Part shown: in pieces, positions 1-12,091 of the stretch
How positions within the stretch are numbered: position 1 is the first letter of the stretch
Layout of the letters: every line of letters starts with the position of its first letter
The notes under the pieces: model-generated
What the model was told of the DNA's origin: nothing
Seen by the model: only the letters and a program-made list of their open reading frames with translations
Databases searched by the model: none
Source: Sulfuricella sp.
GTDB lineage: Bacteria > Pseudomonadota > Gammaproteobacteria > Burkholderiales > Sulfuricellaceae
Length of the DNA stretch: 64,000 nucleotides
Reading direction: 5' to 3'
Assembly (NCBI GenBank): GCA_041651995.1
Contig: JBAZID010000008.1
Coordinates: forward strand, 1 to 64,000
Program-made: the position numbers and the translations under genes

Positions 1-2
1 AC

Positions 3-1061
3 CTCTTCACCCTGCAACGGGTCGGCCTGAGACAAATCAGCAGCGCCATCCGCAACAGCCAGAACCACGACCAGCTCAAACAAAGCGCCCGGGACATCCG
101 CCAGCTCGCCCACAACATGCTCGCCCAAGGGGTTGCCGCCGAACAGCTCACCCAATTCATCTCCACCCTCAACGACCTGCTCACCCAGCGGCTCATCGAA
201 CTCGAATGCCAGGCGCAAGGCATCAGCCACAGCGAGCTGTGCGAACTCGGCGTCTGCTGGCTCGCCCTCGGCAGCGAAGGGCGCTACGAACAGACCCTCA
301 ACACCGACCAGGATAACGGCATCATCTTCACGGTACCGGAGGGCAAGACGGCGGAGGAGATCAGAGCCACCCTGCTGCCGCTGGCGCAACGCATCAACGC
401 CGCGCTGGACGCCTGCGGCTTCCCGCTGTGCAAGGGCGGGATCATGGCCTCCAATCCGAAGTGGTGCCTGAGTCTGGAAGAGTGGAAGGGGACGTTTGCG
501 GAGTGGATACACCGCGGCGATACGCCGGTGTTGCTGAATGCCACCATATTTTTTGATTTCCGCCCCTTGTGGGGCAATCACGAGCTGGCGCACGAGTTGC
601 GCGCGTGGCTCAATACCCGGATCAAGGATAACCGCCTGTTTCTCAGGCACATGGTGCAGAACGCCCTGGGCAACCGTCCGCCGCTGGGGCTGCTGCGCGA
701 CTTCGTGGTGGACGGCGGCACGCTGGACCTGAAGCTCAACGGCGTCTCGCCCTTCGTCGATGCGGCGCGCATCTTCAGCCTCGCCGCAGGCTGCGGAGAA
801 ACCTCGACCATCCGCCGCCTGCGCGCCGCTTGCGAAGCATGGAACATGAACAAAGGGGATGTGGAGGGCTGGATCGAGGCCTTTCTTTACCTCCAGCTGT
901 TGCGCCTGCGCCTGCAGCACGAGCAGTGCGAGGCGGGCGCGGCATTGTCCAACCGGGTCAATCCGGATACCCTGAACAGCCTGGATCGGCGCATTCTCAA
1001 GGAAGCCTTCCGTCAGGCGCGCAAGCTGCAAGGGGTGATGGAGAAGTATTTCAGTTTTTGA
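3..1061 (+). CDS. CBS/DUF294 nucleotidyltransferase-like protein, 5' end outside window (copy 1)
   Basis: This is the 3' 352 codons of a gene cut by the left edge; the reading frame is open from base 3. It aligns from its first codon with the end of the CBS region of the complete paralogue at 20929-22830. The visible part holds the DUF294 nucleotidyltransferase-like domain, with GSEGR and TDQDNG motifs typical of GlnD/KNTase-like enzymes, followed by the DUF294 C-terminal substrate-binding region. Family members are thought to be signalling nucleotidyltransferases, often found beside Na+/solute symporters; the substrate is unknown. Here a two-component pair and a DUF485/ActP-type symporter follow. 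The first 127 nt are identical to the paralogue, and base composition changes near 330. Confidence 0.85.
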   Translation, partial: LFTLQRVGLRQISSAIRNSQNHDQLKQSARDIRQLAHNMLAQGVAAEQLTQFISTLNDLLTQRLIELECQAQGISHSELCELGVCWLALGSEGRYEQTLNTDQDNGIIFTVPEGKTAEEIRATLLPLAQRINAALDACGFPLCKGGIMASNPKWCLSLEEWKGTFAEWIHRGDTPVLLNATIFFDFRPLWGNHELAHELRAWLNTRIKDNRLFLRHMVQNALGNRPPLGLLRDFVVDGGTLDLKLNGVSPFVDAARIFSLAAGCGETSTIRRLRAACEAWNMNKGDVEGWIEAFLYLQLLRLRLQHEQCEAGAALSNRVNPDTLNSLDRRILKEAFRQARKLQGVMEKYFSF

Positions 1062-1133
1062 ATGGGGCGGGATTTGCCGGTTTCACGTGAAACACATGAA
1101 GCTGGGCTGGCGGTTGCGGCGGGTGTGGCCCAT

Positions 1134-2522
1134 TTAAGTTCCGTGATGGGGAAAGCGAACCGTGATCAGCGTGCCTTTTCCGTCACACCCCTCATCCAGG
1201 CTGATGGTGGCGCCGTGGCGTTTCGCCACCTCCGCCACGATGGCGAGACCCAGCCCGCTGCCGCTCTGGCCGCTGCCGAGCACCCGGTAAAAGCGCTCGA
1301 ACACCCGCTCGCGGTGCTCCGGCGTGATGCCGGGGCCGTTGTCTTCCACCCGCAGCACCGCCCCGCCGTGCTGGTAATCCACCCCGACGGTGATGTGCCC
1401 GCTGGGCTGGGTATAGCGAATGGCATTATCGAGCAGGTTGTTGAGCATTTCGGCGAGGCTGGCCGCATCGCCGCGCAGCGGCGCCAGCCGCGGAATATCC
1501 TCGAAACCCAGGTCGATGTTCTTTTCCAGCGCCTGGGGCACCCAGCGCAGGGTGCATTCCTGCGCCAGGCGGTTGAGGTCGAGCGGTGAGAAGCTTTCCA
1601 CGCCCTGGCCGCCCGGCTCGTTGCGCGCCAGGGCCAGCAACTGGTTCACCAGATGGCTGCCGCGTTCGGCGCTGGTGAGAATTTGCGTCAGGGCATGCTG
1701 CTTGCGTTCCGCTTCCGTCTCGCGCAGCGCCAGCTCGGCCTGGGTGGTCAGCCCGGCGAAGGGGGTGCGCAACTGGTGGGCGGCGTCGGCAATGAAGCGC
1801 TGCTGGGCCAGCATCACCTGCTTGAGGCGCGCCAGCAGATCGTTGACGGCACGGATCAGGGGCCTGACTTCTTCCGGCGCCCGGGCTTCATCCAGTTCGC
1901 TCAGGTCGTCGCGCTGGCGGCGCGCCACCTCCCGGCGCAGGCGCTCGAGCGGCAACAAGCCCTGTTTCAGGGCGTACCACACTGCTGCCACGGCAATCAC
2001 GATCAGCAGCAGCTGGGGGATCACGATGTTGGCGAAAATGCCGCGAATCAGCGCCTGGCGCTGGTGTATGGTCTCTGACATGTGGATCTGCAAGGGGCGG
2101 TCAGGAGTGGCGCCGGGATAAAGCAGGCTCACCATGCGGGTTTTTTCACCCCCCCGCTCGGTATTGCTGAATAGCGGTCCGCTTTTCCCTCCCCGGTGGG
2201 CGAGGGGGCGCCCGAGATCGGCGTTGCCGGCGAGCTGTTTGCCGTCCGCATCGCTGACGGCGTAATACACCCGGTCCGGCATGCCGGGATCGCTGCCATC
2301 CGGCAGGGCGGGATTGACATCGAGCCGTTCCTGGCCGCTTCCCAGCCGCATCTGCGCCGCCACCGATTGCGCCCGCTCCAGCAGCGCCAGGTCGTAGGGC
2401 TGGTTGGCGTAGTTAAGCGTGGCGACGTAGCCCGCCACGGTGCTGAACAGCCACAGCACGAACAGGGGCGTCAGCAGCCAGTTCATGAGGTGGTCGCGGA
2501 GGGAGAGGACGTCTTCTTCCAT
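1134..2522 (-). CDS. Sensor histidine kinase, TctE/QseC type
   Basis: A 462-residue membrane sensor kinase, second gene of a regulator-kinase operon on the minus strand. It has an N-terminal membrane segment (about 13-35), a periplasmic region to about 165, a second membrane segment (about 166-186), and a HAMP-like linker. The H-box is AAHQLRTP. The ATPase domain has an N-box (NNLLDNAIRYT), G1 (EDNGPGI) and G2 (GSGLGLAI). It should autophosphorylate on the H-box histidine and pass phosphate to the regulator encoded at 2575-3249, 52 nt upstream. The signal is unknown. The divergent DUF485/ActP genes suggest a role in organic-acid uptake control, as for TctDE, but this is inference. Confidence 0.9.
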   Translation of the reverse strand: MEEDVLSLRDHLMNWLLTPLFVLWLFSTVAGYVATLNYANQPYDLALLERAQSVAAQMRLGSGQERLDVNPALPDGSDPGMPDRVYYAVSDADGKQLAGNADLGRPLAHRGGKSGPLFSNTERGGEKTRMVSLLYPGATPDRPLQIHMSETIHQRQALIRGIFANIVIPQLLLIVIAVAAVWYALKQGLLPLERLRREVARRQRDDLSELDEARAPEEVRPLIRAVNDLLARLKQVMLAQQRFIADAAHQLRTPFAGLTTQAELALRETEAERKQHALTQILTSAERGSHLVNQLLALARNEPGGQGVESFSPLDLNRLAQECTLRWVPQALEKNIDLGFEDIPRLAPLRGDAASLAEMLNNLLDNAIRYTQPSGHITVGVDYQHGGAVLRVEDNGPGITPEHRERVFERFYRVLGSGQSGSGLGLAIVAEVAKRHGATISLDEGCDGKGTLITVRFPHHGT

Positions 2523-2574
2523 GAGGGTGTCCGTGTCTGATTAAATCATTCTGGAAAAAAGGCATTCCTGGCGA

Positions 2575-3249
2575 TCAAGCTATTGCCTTGTCGATGATGT
2601 AACCCAGGCCGCGAATGGTGCGGATGGTGACGCCGGCCGGCTCGATTTTCTTGCGCAGGCGGTGAATATAGACCTCGATGGCGTTGCCGCTGGCTTCCTC
2701 GGAGTAGCTGTAGAGCCGCTCCAGCAGCTGCTCCTTGCTCACCACCCAGCCGATGCGCGACATCAGCGCCTCCAGCACCCCCAGTTCGCGCGGGGTGAGT
2801 TCCAGCGCCTCGCCGTTGATGGCGGCGCGCCGCGCGACGCTGTCGAAAACCAGGGTGCCGCAAGTCAATGCCGGGTTCACGCCGCACTGGCCGCGCCGCA
2901 ACAGCGCCCGCACCCTTGCTTCCAGTTCCGGCAGGCTGAAGGGTTTGACCAGGTAGTCGTCCGCCCCCAGGTCGAGGCCCCTGACCCGGTCTTCCACCCC
3001 GTCGCGGGCGGTGATGATGATCACCGGCACCTGGCGGTTGCGCTCGCGCAGGCTGCGCAGCACCTGGAGCCCGTCCAGGCGCGGCAGGCCGAGGTCGAGG
3101 ATGGCCAGGTCGAAGGGCTGCTCGCCCTTGAGCATCAGGTTGGCGTCCAGGCCGTCCGCGACATGATCCACCGCATAGCCCGCCTGGCGCATGGAGCGGC
3201 ACAGGCCATCGGCCAGCACTTCATCGTCTTCGGCAATCAGGATGCGCAT
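2575..3249 (-). CDS. OmpR-family response regulator, TctD/QseB type
   Basis: A 224-residue two-domain regulator. The receiver domain has the acidic pair D8/D9, phospho-acceptor D52, a conserved Thr in ITARD and the Lys of VKPF. The C-terminal winged helix ends with YIHRLRKKI and RGLGYI, typical of OmpR/PhoB DNA-binding domains. It is the first gene of the operon with the kinase at 1134-2522 and is divergent from the DUF485/symporter genes 108 nt away. The ATG at 3249 has no good ribosome-binding site. Two TGTAAGG direct repeats 11 nt apart lie immediately upstream and could be its own binding site. Confidence 0.92.
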   Translation of the reverse strand: MRILIAEDDEVLADGLCRSMRQAGYAVDHVADGLDANLMLKGEQPFDLAILDLGLPRLDGLQVLRSLRERNRQVPVIIITARDGVEDRVRGLDLGADDYLVKPFSLPELEARVRALLRRGQCGVNPALTCGTLVFDSVARRAAINGEALELTPRELGVLEALMSRIGWVVSKEQLLERLYSYSEEASGNAIEVYIHRLRKKIEPAGVTIRTIRGLGYIIDKAIA

Positions 3250-3267
3250 TGTAAGGTTTGTGTAAGG
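3250..3267. promoter_or_regulatory. Candidate OmpR-type operator: TGTAAGG direct repeat, 11-nt period
   Basis: TGTAAGG occurs at 3250-3256 and again at 3261-3267, start to start 11 nt. OmpR/PhoB-family regulators bind tandem half-sites about one helical turn apart. The repeat abuts the start of the regulator gene (3249) in the space divergent from the DUF485/ActP genes. It could serve autoregulation and control of the transporter. This is a positional inference only. Confidence 0.4.
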
Positions 3268-3357
3268 CCGGAAGGGTAGGGTTCGGCATAAGGTGGAAAG
3301 TGGCCTGTATTAAAGCCCATTGCCTGCTGGAAAACAATTTTAATTGGGGAACAAGAA

Positions 3358-3678
3358 ATGTCAAAACGCGAGATGAACTGGGCCGCGATCGATGCCGATC
3401 CGCGCTTCCAGGCTTTGCACCGCAAGAAGACCACATTCCTGTGGGGACTGATGATTTTCTCGGTGATCTATTACTTCCTGCTGCCGATCGGCGCGGCCTA
3501 TTACCAGGATCTGTTCAAGATCAAGGTATGGGGCGTGGTCAACGTCGGCATCCTGTTCGCGCTGTCCGAGTTTGTGGTGGCCTGGACCATTGCCTACTTC
3601 TATTCGAAGAAGGCCAATGCCGAATTCGACACCATGGCGCAGGAAATCATCAACGACGCGCACAAGATGGGAGCCTGA
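3358..3678 (+). CDS. yjcH: DUF485 (YjcH-like) small subunit of acetate-type symporter
   Basis: A 106-residue protein with two membrane segments (about 27-50 and 60-85) and an N-terminal DPRFQALHRKK region that fits the DUF485/YjcH family. The C-terminal KANAEFDTMAQEI resembles the YjcH tail. In enterobacteria YjcH is encoded just before the acetate permease ActP, and the same order holds here: the ATG of the symporter at 3680 follows one base after this gene's stop. The sequence GGGGAACAAGAA before the ATG gives a usable ribosome-binding site. It is probably an accessory membrane subunit. Confidence 0.85.
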   Translation: MSKREMNWAAIDADPRFQALHRKKTTFLWGLMIFSVIYYFLLPIGAAYYQDLFKIKVWGVVNVGILFALSEFVVAWTIAYFYSKKANAEFDTMAQEIINDAHKMGA

Positions 3679-3679
3679 C

Positions 3680-5710
<2,031 letters not shown>

Positions 5711-5734
5711 ACGGGTTTCTGTATTGCCCTCCTT

Positions 5735-5763
5735 AGCCCCGGCCTCGACCGGGGCTTTTTTTG
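5735..5763 (+). terminator. Rho-independent terminator after actP-like gene
   Basis: Perfect 8-bp stem AGCCCCGG / CCGGGGCT with a 6-nt loop (5735-5756), ending in a run of seven T. It lies 24 nt after the symporter stop codon. Confidence 0.9.
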
Positions 5764-5881
5764 GGTGGCGCCCCCAGCCCATTAAGGTCTTGGGTGAGCC
5801 AAAAATCAGGCTTTTCCCGATTGACCCAATTCGCCCTGATGGTAGTTTCCAGGTCATATCAATCACTTATTTCTGGATCAT

Positions 5882-7498
5882 ATGATTGCTGCCAGAACGC
5901 TGCTTAGCAAAAATTCCATCATCGCCCTGTCCCCAAGAAAATTTATTTGGCTGAGTTTGGTGTTTGCCCTTGTTTTCTGGTTTGCAGGTAGCTGGATGGA
6001 CACGCTTTTTTCCAGCCATGAGCCCTTGCTGGAAAGTTTTCAGCCGTCCGGCATGGGGCTTTATCTGGGCTTGCTGGTTTTTCTCCAGATTGTTACCTTT
6101 GGCTATCTGGCTTCGCTCCATGTGGAAACGAATGAACATCCTGATCCTGCACTGAGTCAGGATAAGGATCGCAGGCAAGCCGAAAATGCGTTAAAGGAGA
6201 GTGAATTCCGCTGGAAATTCGCCATCGAGGGTTCGGGCGACGGCGTATGGGATTGGAATATTCTGACCGGCGAAAAAATATTTTCGAAGCGCTGGAAAGA
6301 AATTCTTGGCTATGCTGAATCAGACCCCTTGCCTGTTGGCCAGGAATGGGAAAATCGTTTCCATCCCGATGATAAATCGTATGTGGCAGATGCAATGCAA
6401 GCCTACCTGGATGGCCGGTCGGCAATTTATGTGGTTGAGTGCCGCATGAGGTGCAAGGACAGGAGCTATAAATGGATACTTGGCCGAGGCATGATTGTTA
6501 GCCGCAGCGAGGACGGAAAATCCTTGCGCATGATCGGCACGAGCACCGACATCAGTTTTCGCAAAGAGGCCGAGGCTGAACTTCGTATCGCCGCCACAGC
6601 CTTTGAATCCCATGAAGGCATGATGGTTACCGATGCCAACAGTGTGATCCTTCGTGTCAATCGGGCCTTTACCGAGATCACCGGCTACACGGAAGATGAG
6701 GTCGTGGGGGAGACACCGCGGCTGTTCAAGTCCGGCCATCACGACGCCGGCTTTTATCGAGATATGTGGGAAAGCCTCAATCGCACGGGTGGATGGCAGG
6801 GGGAAATCTGGGATCGGCGCAAAAACGGCGAGGTGTATCCAAAATGGACCACCATTACGGCGGTGAAGGACGCCAATGGCATCGTTACCCATTACGTCGG
6901 TGCGCATTACGACATCACCAAACGCAAACAGACGGAAGAGCAAGTGCGTCTACTGGCGTTCCATGACCCGCTGACCCGGTTGCCGAACCGGCATCTGCTC
7001 AATGATCGCTTGAGCCAGAGCATAGCCGCCAGTACGCGCAGTGTTCGCTATGGCGCGTTGATGTTCCTTGATCTGGACAATTTCAAGCCACTTAATGACA
7101 CGCATGGGCATGTGGTTGGCGATTTACTGTTGATTGAGGTGGCGGAACGGCTTAAAAATTGTGTGCGTGAGCTGGATACGGTGGCGCGCTTCGGCGGTGA
7201 TGAGTTTGTGGTGATACTGAGCAATTTGGATGAGGATAAATCCGAATCGACTGCGCAGGCCGCGATCGTGGCGGAAAAAATCCGTAACACCTTATCGGAA
7301 CCTTACCTGTTGACCGTCAAGCACGAGGGGAAGGCGGAGGGCACCGTCGAACATCATTGCACGGCGAGTATCGGCGTGGTGTTGTTTGTCAATCATGAAG
7401 CCAGCCAGGACGATATCCTCAAGTGGGCTGATGCGGCAATGTATCAAGCCAAAGCGGCCGGGCGCAATTTGATCCGGTTTTATGATTCGGGGGCTTGA
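5882..7498 (+). CDS. Membrane PAS-PAS-GGDEF diguanylate cyclase
   Basis: A 538-residue protein with two N-terminal membrane segments (about 20-40 and 57-78), a PAS/PAC domain (about 105-220), a second PAS/PAC domain (about 225-345) and a C-terminal GGDEF domain. The catalytic motif is intact (ARFGGDEF, near residue 439). RELD five residues before it matches the inhibitory I-site RxxD. This supports active cyclic-di-GMP synthesis with product inhibition. No EAL domain follows. It stands alone after the symporter terminator and converges on the YqhA-like gene. Base composition is somewhat more A/T-rich at the 5' end than in its neighbours. Confidence 0.93.
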   Translation: MIAARTLLSKNSIIALSPRKFIWLSLVFALVFWFAGSWMDTLFSSHEPLLESFQPSGMGLYLGLLVFLQIVTFGYLASLHVETNEHPDPALSQDKDRRQAENALKESEFRWKFAIEGSGDGVWDWNILTGEKIFSKRWKEILGYAESDPLPVGQEWENRFHPDDKSYVADAMQAYLDGRSAIYVVECRMRCKDRSYKWILGRGMIVSRSEDGKSLRMIGTSTDISFRKEAEAELRIAATAFESHEGMMVTDANSVILRVNRAFTEITGYTEDEVVGETPRLFKSGHHDAGFYRDMWESLNRTGGWQGEIWDRRKNGEVYPKWTTITAVKDANGIVTHYVGAHYDITKRKQTEEQVRLLAFHDPLTRLPNRHLLNDRLSQSIAASTRSVRYGALMFLDLDNFKPLNDTHGHVVGDLLLIEVAERLKNCVRELDTVARFGGDEFVVILSNLDEDKSESTAQAAIVAEKIRNTLSEPYLLTVKHEGKAEGTVEHHCTASIGVVLFVNHEASQDDILKWADAAMYQAKAAGRNLIRFYDSGA

Positions 7499-7507
7499 GC
7501 GGGCGCA

Positions 7508-7531
7508 CCCGGGGCGGTGTCTTGCCCCGGG
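7508..7531. terminator. GC hairpin between convergent genes
   Basis: Inverted repeat CCCGGGGC / GCCCCGGG with an 8-nt loop, between the convergent cyclase gene (stop 7498) and YqhA-like gene (stop 7539). There is no T-run on either strand, so a role as a transcript 3'-end structure is only possible. Confidence 0.4.
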
Positions 7532-7538
7532 CGATTGC

Positions 7539-8060
7539 TCAGTGTGCGCTGGCTTCCATCAGCCGGTTGGTATAGGCCATGGCCATGGCCGACAGCACGA
7601 AGGTCATATGGATGATGACCTGCCACATCATGGTCTGCTGGCTCAGATTGGGCGCCTCGATAAAGGTCTTCAGCAGGTGGATGGAGGAAATGCCGATCAG
7701 TGCCATGGATAGCTTGACCTTCATGGTGCCGGCGTTGACGTGCTCCAGCCATTCCGGCTGGTCGGGATTGCCTTCCAGATACAGGCGCGAGACGAAAGTT
7801 TCATAGCCACCGACAATAACCATCAGCAACAGGTTGGCGATCATGACCACGTCGATCAGTCCCAGCACGACCAGCATGATTTCGGTTTCGGTAACGGTCA
7901 CGGTGTGCTGGACCAGATGCGTCAGCTCGACGCCGAAATGGTAGACATAGACCGCCTGCGCGATGATCAGGCCGAGGTAGAGCGGCGCCTGCAGCCAGCG
8001 GCTGGCGAATACCACCTTCGCCATCAGTTTGAGAATGTTGTTTTGATACTTCGTTTCCAT
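7539..8060 (-). CDS. YqhA/UPF0114 family membrane protein
   Basis: A 173-residue integral membrane protein of the UPF0114 (YqhA) family, with about four membrane segments and the typical opening of SRWLQAPLYLGL and the central GLIDVVMIANLLLMVI. Function of the family is not established. The ATG at 8060 is preferred because AAAGGA sits correctly before it; an ATG seven codons upstream (8081) has no such site. The gene is single, convergent with the diguanylate cyclase and lies downstream of dbpA on the same strand. Confidence 0.85.
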   Translation of the reverse strand: METKYQNNILKLMAKVVFASRWLQAPLYLGLIIAQAVYVYHFGVELTHLVQHTVTVTETEIMLVVLGLIDVVMIANLLLMVIVGGYETFVSRLYLEGNPDQPEWLEHVNAGTMKVKLSMALIGISSIHLLKTFIEAPNLSQQTMMWQVIIHMTFVLSAMAMAYTNRLMEASAH

Positions 8061-8184
8061 GGATTTCCTTTGTTCTTTCATATTCGGTCAGACGGCTGTC
8101 TTGCGTGTCTTCGACAGGCCTGGGCTAGCGGAAGTTGCGGTATTTTACGGCAATTTTCCGGTTATCAAGCACCAGAAAGGCGAA

Positions 8185-9612
<1,428 letters not shown>

Positions 9613-9721
9613 GCGCAATTATCCCCGCCTGCGGCATGGCGTGCTTGTAAAAATTTTAAGCACCCCATTCCAGTAACCGTATAAACTGTTTAAACCATTA
9701 ATTTTGATTAAAGGATTTGCC

Positions 9722-10216
9722 ATGACCAATAACGCGGCTTCGGGTAAGAAGCAACAGAGCAACGCAGCAACGACTGCCACCAGTTCTGCCGTACCAGAAA
9801 CATCAACTGCAGCCGAAAAATCCTCGGCCAAACCCACCCCCAGGCGTCCCGCAAAGTCCGCGGTGAAGCCCGCAGCCGCCAACGCGGCACCCAAGGCAGC
9901 CGCTCCCGCTGCTGACGTTACTACGGCAAAGGCCGAAAATAAGCCCGCTGCCAAACCTGCCGCCAAGGCTGACAAGAACGCCAAGCCGAAGAATGCCAAG
10001 CTGGTTCGGGATGGTTTCACCATGCCAGAGTCCGAGTACGACCTGATCGCCGCAGTGAAAAAACGTTGTGTCGCCAATGGATTGGCCGTGAAAAAGAGCG
10101 AGGTGCTGCGAGCCGCCATCATCGTCTTTGCCGCCCAGAGCGACGCCGCCGTCACGGCAGCCATGCTGGCCCTGGACGTCATCAAGACTGGCCGCCCGCC
10201 CAAAGGGCATAAGTAA
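9722..10216 (+). CDS. Histone-H1/AlgP-like Ala-Lys-Pro-rich protein with conserved C-terminal domain
   Basis: A 164-residue basic protein. The first 95 or so residues are low-complexity, made of Ala, Lys, Pro, Thr and Ser with KPAA-like units, resembling bacterial histone-H1-like or AlgP tails. The last 70 residues form a conserved-looking unit (VRDGFTMPESEYDLI, then KKSEVLRAAI) that could be a small helical or ribbon-helix-helix-like DNA-binding fold; the GRPPKGHK end is AT-hook-like. Similar proteins are common in betaproteobacteria and are presumed nucleoid-associated. The ATG at 9722 is set by AAGGA just upstream. Confidence 0.75.
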   Translation: MTNNAASGKKQQSNAATTATSSAVPETSTAAEKSSAKPTPRRPAKSAVKPAAANAAPKAAAPAADVTTAKAENKPAAKPAAKADKNAKPKNAKLVRDGFTMPESEYDLIAAVKKRCVANGLAVKKSEVLRAAIIVFAAQSDAAVTAAMLALDVIKTGRPPKGHK

Positions 10217-10279
10217 GGATTGTTTTTAATAGGAAAGCCACGTGCTCAACCGCTTAAATCTTCATCCGGGGCGCGGAAA

Positions 10280-11104
10280 ATGACCGTTCCCACCGGTTCA
10301 GCTGGCCTGCGGCTCAAGATCCGCCCGGACCTTAAAGCCCGTGCGCTGTTGCTGGCTGACCGGCTGGACCTGAAATCCTTCAAGATCGACGATTGCCTGG
10401 CCACCACGCCGCTGACGCTGGAAGTGGATGCCGAGGGCGGTGTGGCGGTGCTGTTCCGTTATGGGGTAGTGGTGTTTTTTGGGGTGGGGACGCCGGACGA
10501 GGTCAGGTTCGTCGACTCCCTCGGGCCGCTGCTGACCAATCCCTATGAGATACCGGAACAAGAGGAGCTGGAAATCCACTGCGGCATGAGCAGCATCGGC
10601 GTGCAGAGCGGCGCCGTTTCGCTGGACGAAATTTCGCTGGAGAAGTTGCAGGTGATCGCCGATGCCCTGAGCAAGAACCTGGTGCTTTCCCTTTACGAGA
10701 AAAAGGTGGCCGGCGAATTCGACAAGATCGAGCCGCTGGCGCAGGAGCTGGCGCTACGCGGCAGGGTGAGCGCGGATTCCAGGAAGCTGCTGTCAAAAAT
10801 CGGCAGCATGTTGCTGATCGAGCACCGCATGGTCGGGCGGGCAGAAATCGGGGACAAGCCGGAAACGCTGTGGTATTTCCCGCAGCTGGAAGGCTTGTAT
10901 GCCGGGCTGGAGGACGAGTTCGAGCTGAAGGAGCGGCAATCGGCGCTGGAGCGCAAGCTGGGCCTGATTTCGGATACTGCGCAAACACTCGCCGACGTCT
11001 GGGACAACAAACAGCTGCACAAGCTGGAATGGTATGTGATCGGATTGATCCTGTTCGAGGTCTTCATCAGCCTGTTCGAACTGGGCAACAAGTACCTGCG
11101 GTGA
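10280..11104 (+). CDS. RMD1/YagE (DUF155) family protein
   Basis: A 274-residue protein of the RMD1/DUF155 family, known from yeast Rmd1 and mitochondrial RMND1. Visible hallmarks are an N-terminal beta-rich part with FRYGVVVFFGV, a middle helical part, and a C-terminal membrane anchor preceded by NKQLHKLEWYVIGLILFE. The family's molecular role in bacteria is unknown. The ATG at 10280 is preferred over an upstream TTG at 10220, whose AAGGA is too close. The following DUF3616 gene starts 42 nt downstream, so they may be cotranscribed. Confidence 0.85.
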   Translation: MTVPTGSAGLRLKIRPDLKARALLLADRLDLKSFKIDDCLATTPLTLEVDAEGGVAVLFRYGVVVFFGVGTPDEVRFVDSLGPLLTNPYEIPEQEELEIHCGMSSIGVQSGAVSLDEISLEKLQVIADALSKNLVLSLYEKKVAGEFDKIEPLAQELALRGRVSADSRKLLSKIGSMLLIEHRMVGRAEIGDKPETLWYFPQLEGLYAGLEDEFELKERQSALERKLGLISDTAQTLADVWDNKQLHKLEWYVIGLILFEVFISLFELGNKYLR

Positions 11105-11146
11105 CTTTGACTTGCCGGATACCCAAAATTCTTGCAGCAGGAGACA

Positions 11147-12079
11147 ATGGCAGTCATGACGCTAAACAACATTCTCATGTTTCTGGCCTTGACCGGCATC
11201 TATGAGCCCTCCGCCATCCAGCAGCTTCCGGACGGGCGTTTCCTGGTCGTCGAAGATGAAAAGCAGCATCCGTTCAGCCTGGTCACGGTCCGCTCCGATG
11301 GGAGCGTCAGCAGCACCCCGCTGAGCACGGGACCGCTGGAAGCCGGCGATGCCTTCCGCAAGCTGGACGATCTTGAAGGGGTCGCTCTCGACCGGTCGGG
11401 ATATCTCTACGCCATCACATCGCATTCGCGCGACAGCGACGGCGACGAGAAGAAGTCTCGTGAAAAACTGGTCCGCTTCCGCATCGAGGGCGACCGCGTG
11501 GCCGCGCCCATGGTGGTCAGCGGGCTGAAGGCCGCCTTGCTGGCGGCGCACCCGGTGCTGGCCCGTGCGGCCGGGATACGAGACGTCAAGGCCGGCGGCG
11601 GGCTCAATATCGAGGCGCTGGAGATTAGCCCAGACCAGCAGCGCCTGCTGATCGGCTTGCGCAGTCCGGTGCTCGACAATCGCGCCATCATCGTTAGCGT
11701 CGAGAACCCCTCCGCCATCTTCGCGGCAGGCGAGCCTCCCCGGATCTCGCCCGCCCTGGAAACGCTGGACCTCGGCGGTAACGGGATTCGCGGCCTGTCC
11801 TACCATCCCGCCCTCGGCGGGTATCTTGTTCTCAGTGGCCCCGTCGCACGCGAGCAGGTTCAATTCCAGCTCTGGTTCTGGAGCGGCCGTCGAGGTGAGC
11901 CGGCACGCCGTGTTACCGTTCCCGGCTTGCAGGGCTTCGAACACGCCGAAGGGGTCAGCCCCGCCGTGATCGACGGCCAGCAGCGAATCATTATTGTCAG
12001 CGATGACGGCAGCAGGGAAGAAGGGCGCTTCGCCCGCTTTCTGCTGCTGGACCCCGGGCAACTGCAGATTGCGCCTTGA
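11147..12079 (+). CDS. DUF3616-type beta-propeller-like protein
   Basis: A 310-residue protein. Repeated short beta segments (LPDGRFLVVED, LDRSGYLYAITSHSR, and GLNIEAL-like stretches) suggest an esterase/phytase-like or DUF3616 beta-propeller. No convincing signal peptide is seen, although residues 5-15 are hydrophobic. The ATG at 11147 is preceded by GGAG at 5-6 nt and is chosen over a TTG at 11132. The function is unknown. It lies between the RMD1 gene and the MASE1-like kinase, with only 12 nt to the latter. Confidence 0.6.
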   Translation: MAVMTLNNILMFLALTGIYEPSAIQQLPDGRFLVVEDEKQHPFSLVTVRSDGSVSSTPLSTGPLEAGDAFRKLDDLEGVALDRSGYLYAITSHSRDSDGDEKKSREKLVRFRIEGDRVAAPMVVSGLKAALLAAHPVLARAAGIRDVKAGGGLNIEALEISPDQQRLLIGLRSPVLDNRAIIVSVENPSAIFAAGEPPRISPALETLDLGGNGIRGLSYHPALGGYLVLSGPVAREQVQFQLWFWSGRRGEPARRVTVPGLQGFEHAEGVSPAVIDGQQRIIIVSDDGSREEGRFARFLLLDPGQLQIAP

Positions 12080-12091
12080 TCCAGCGACAGA

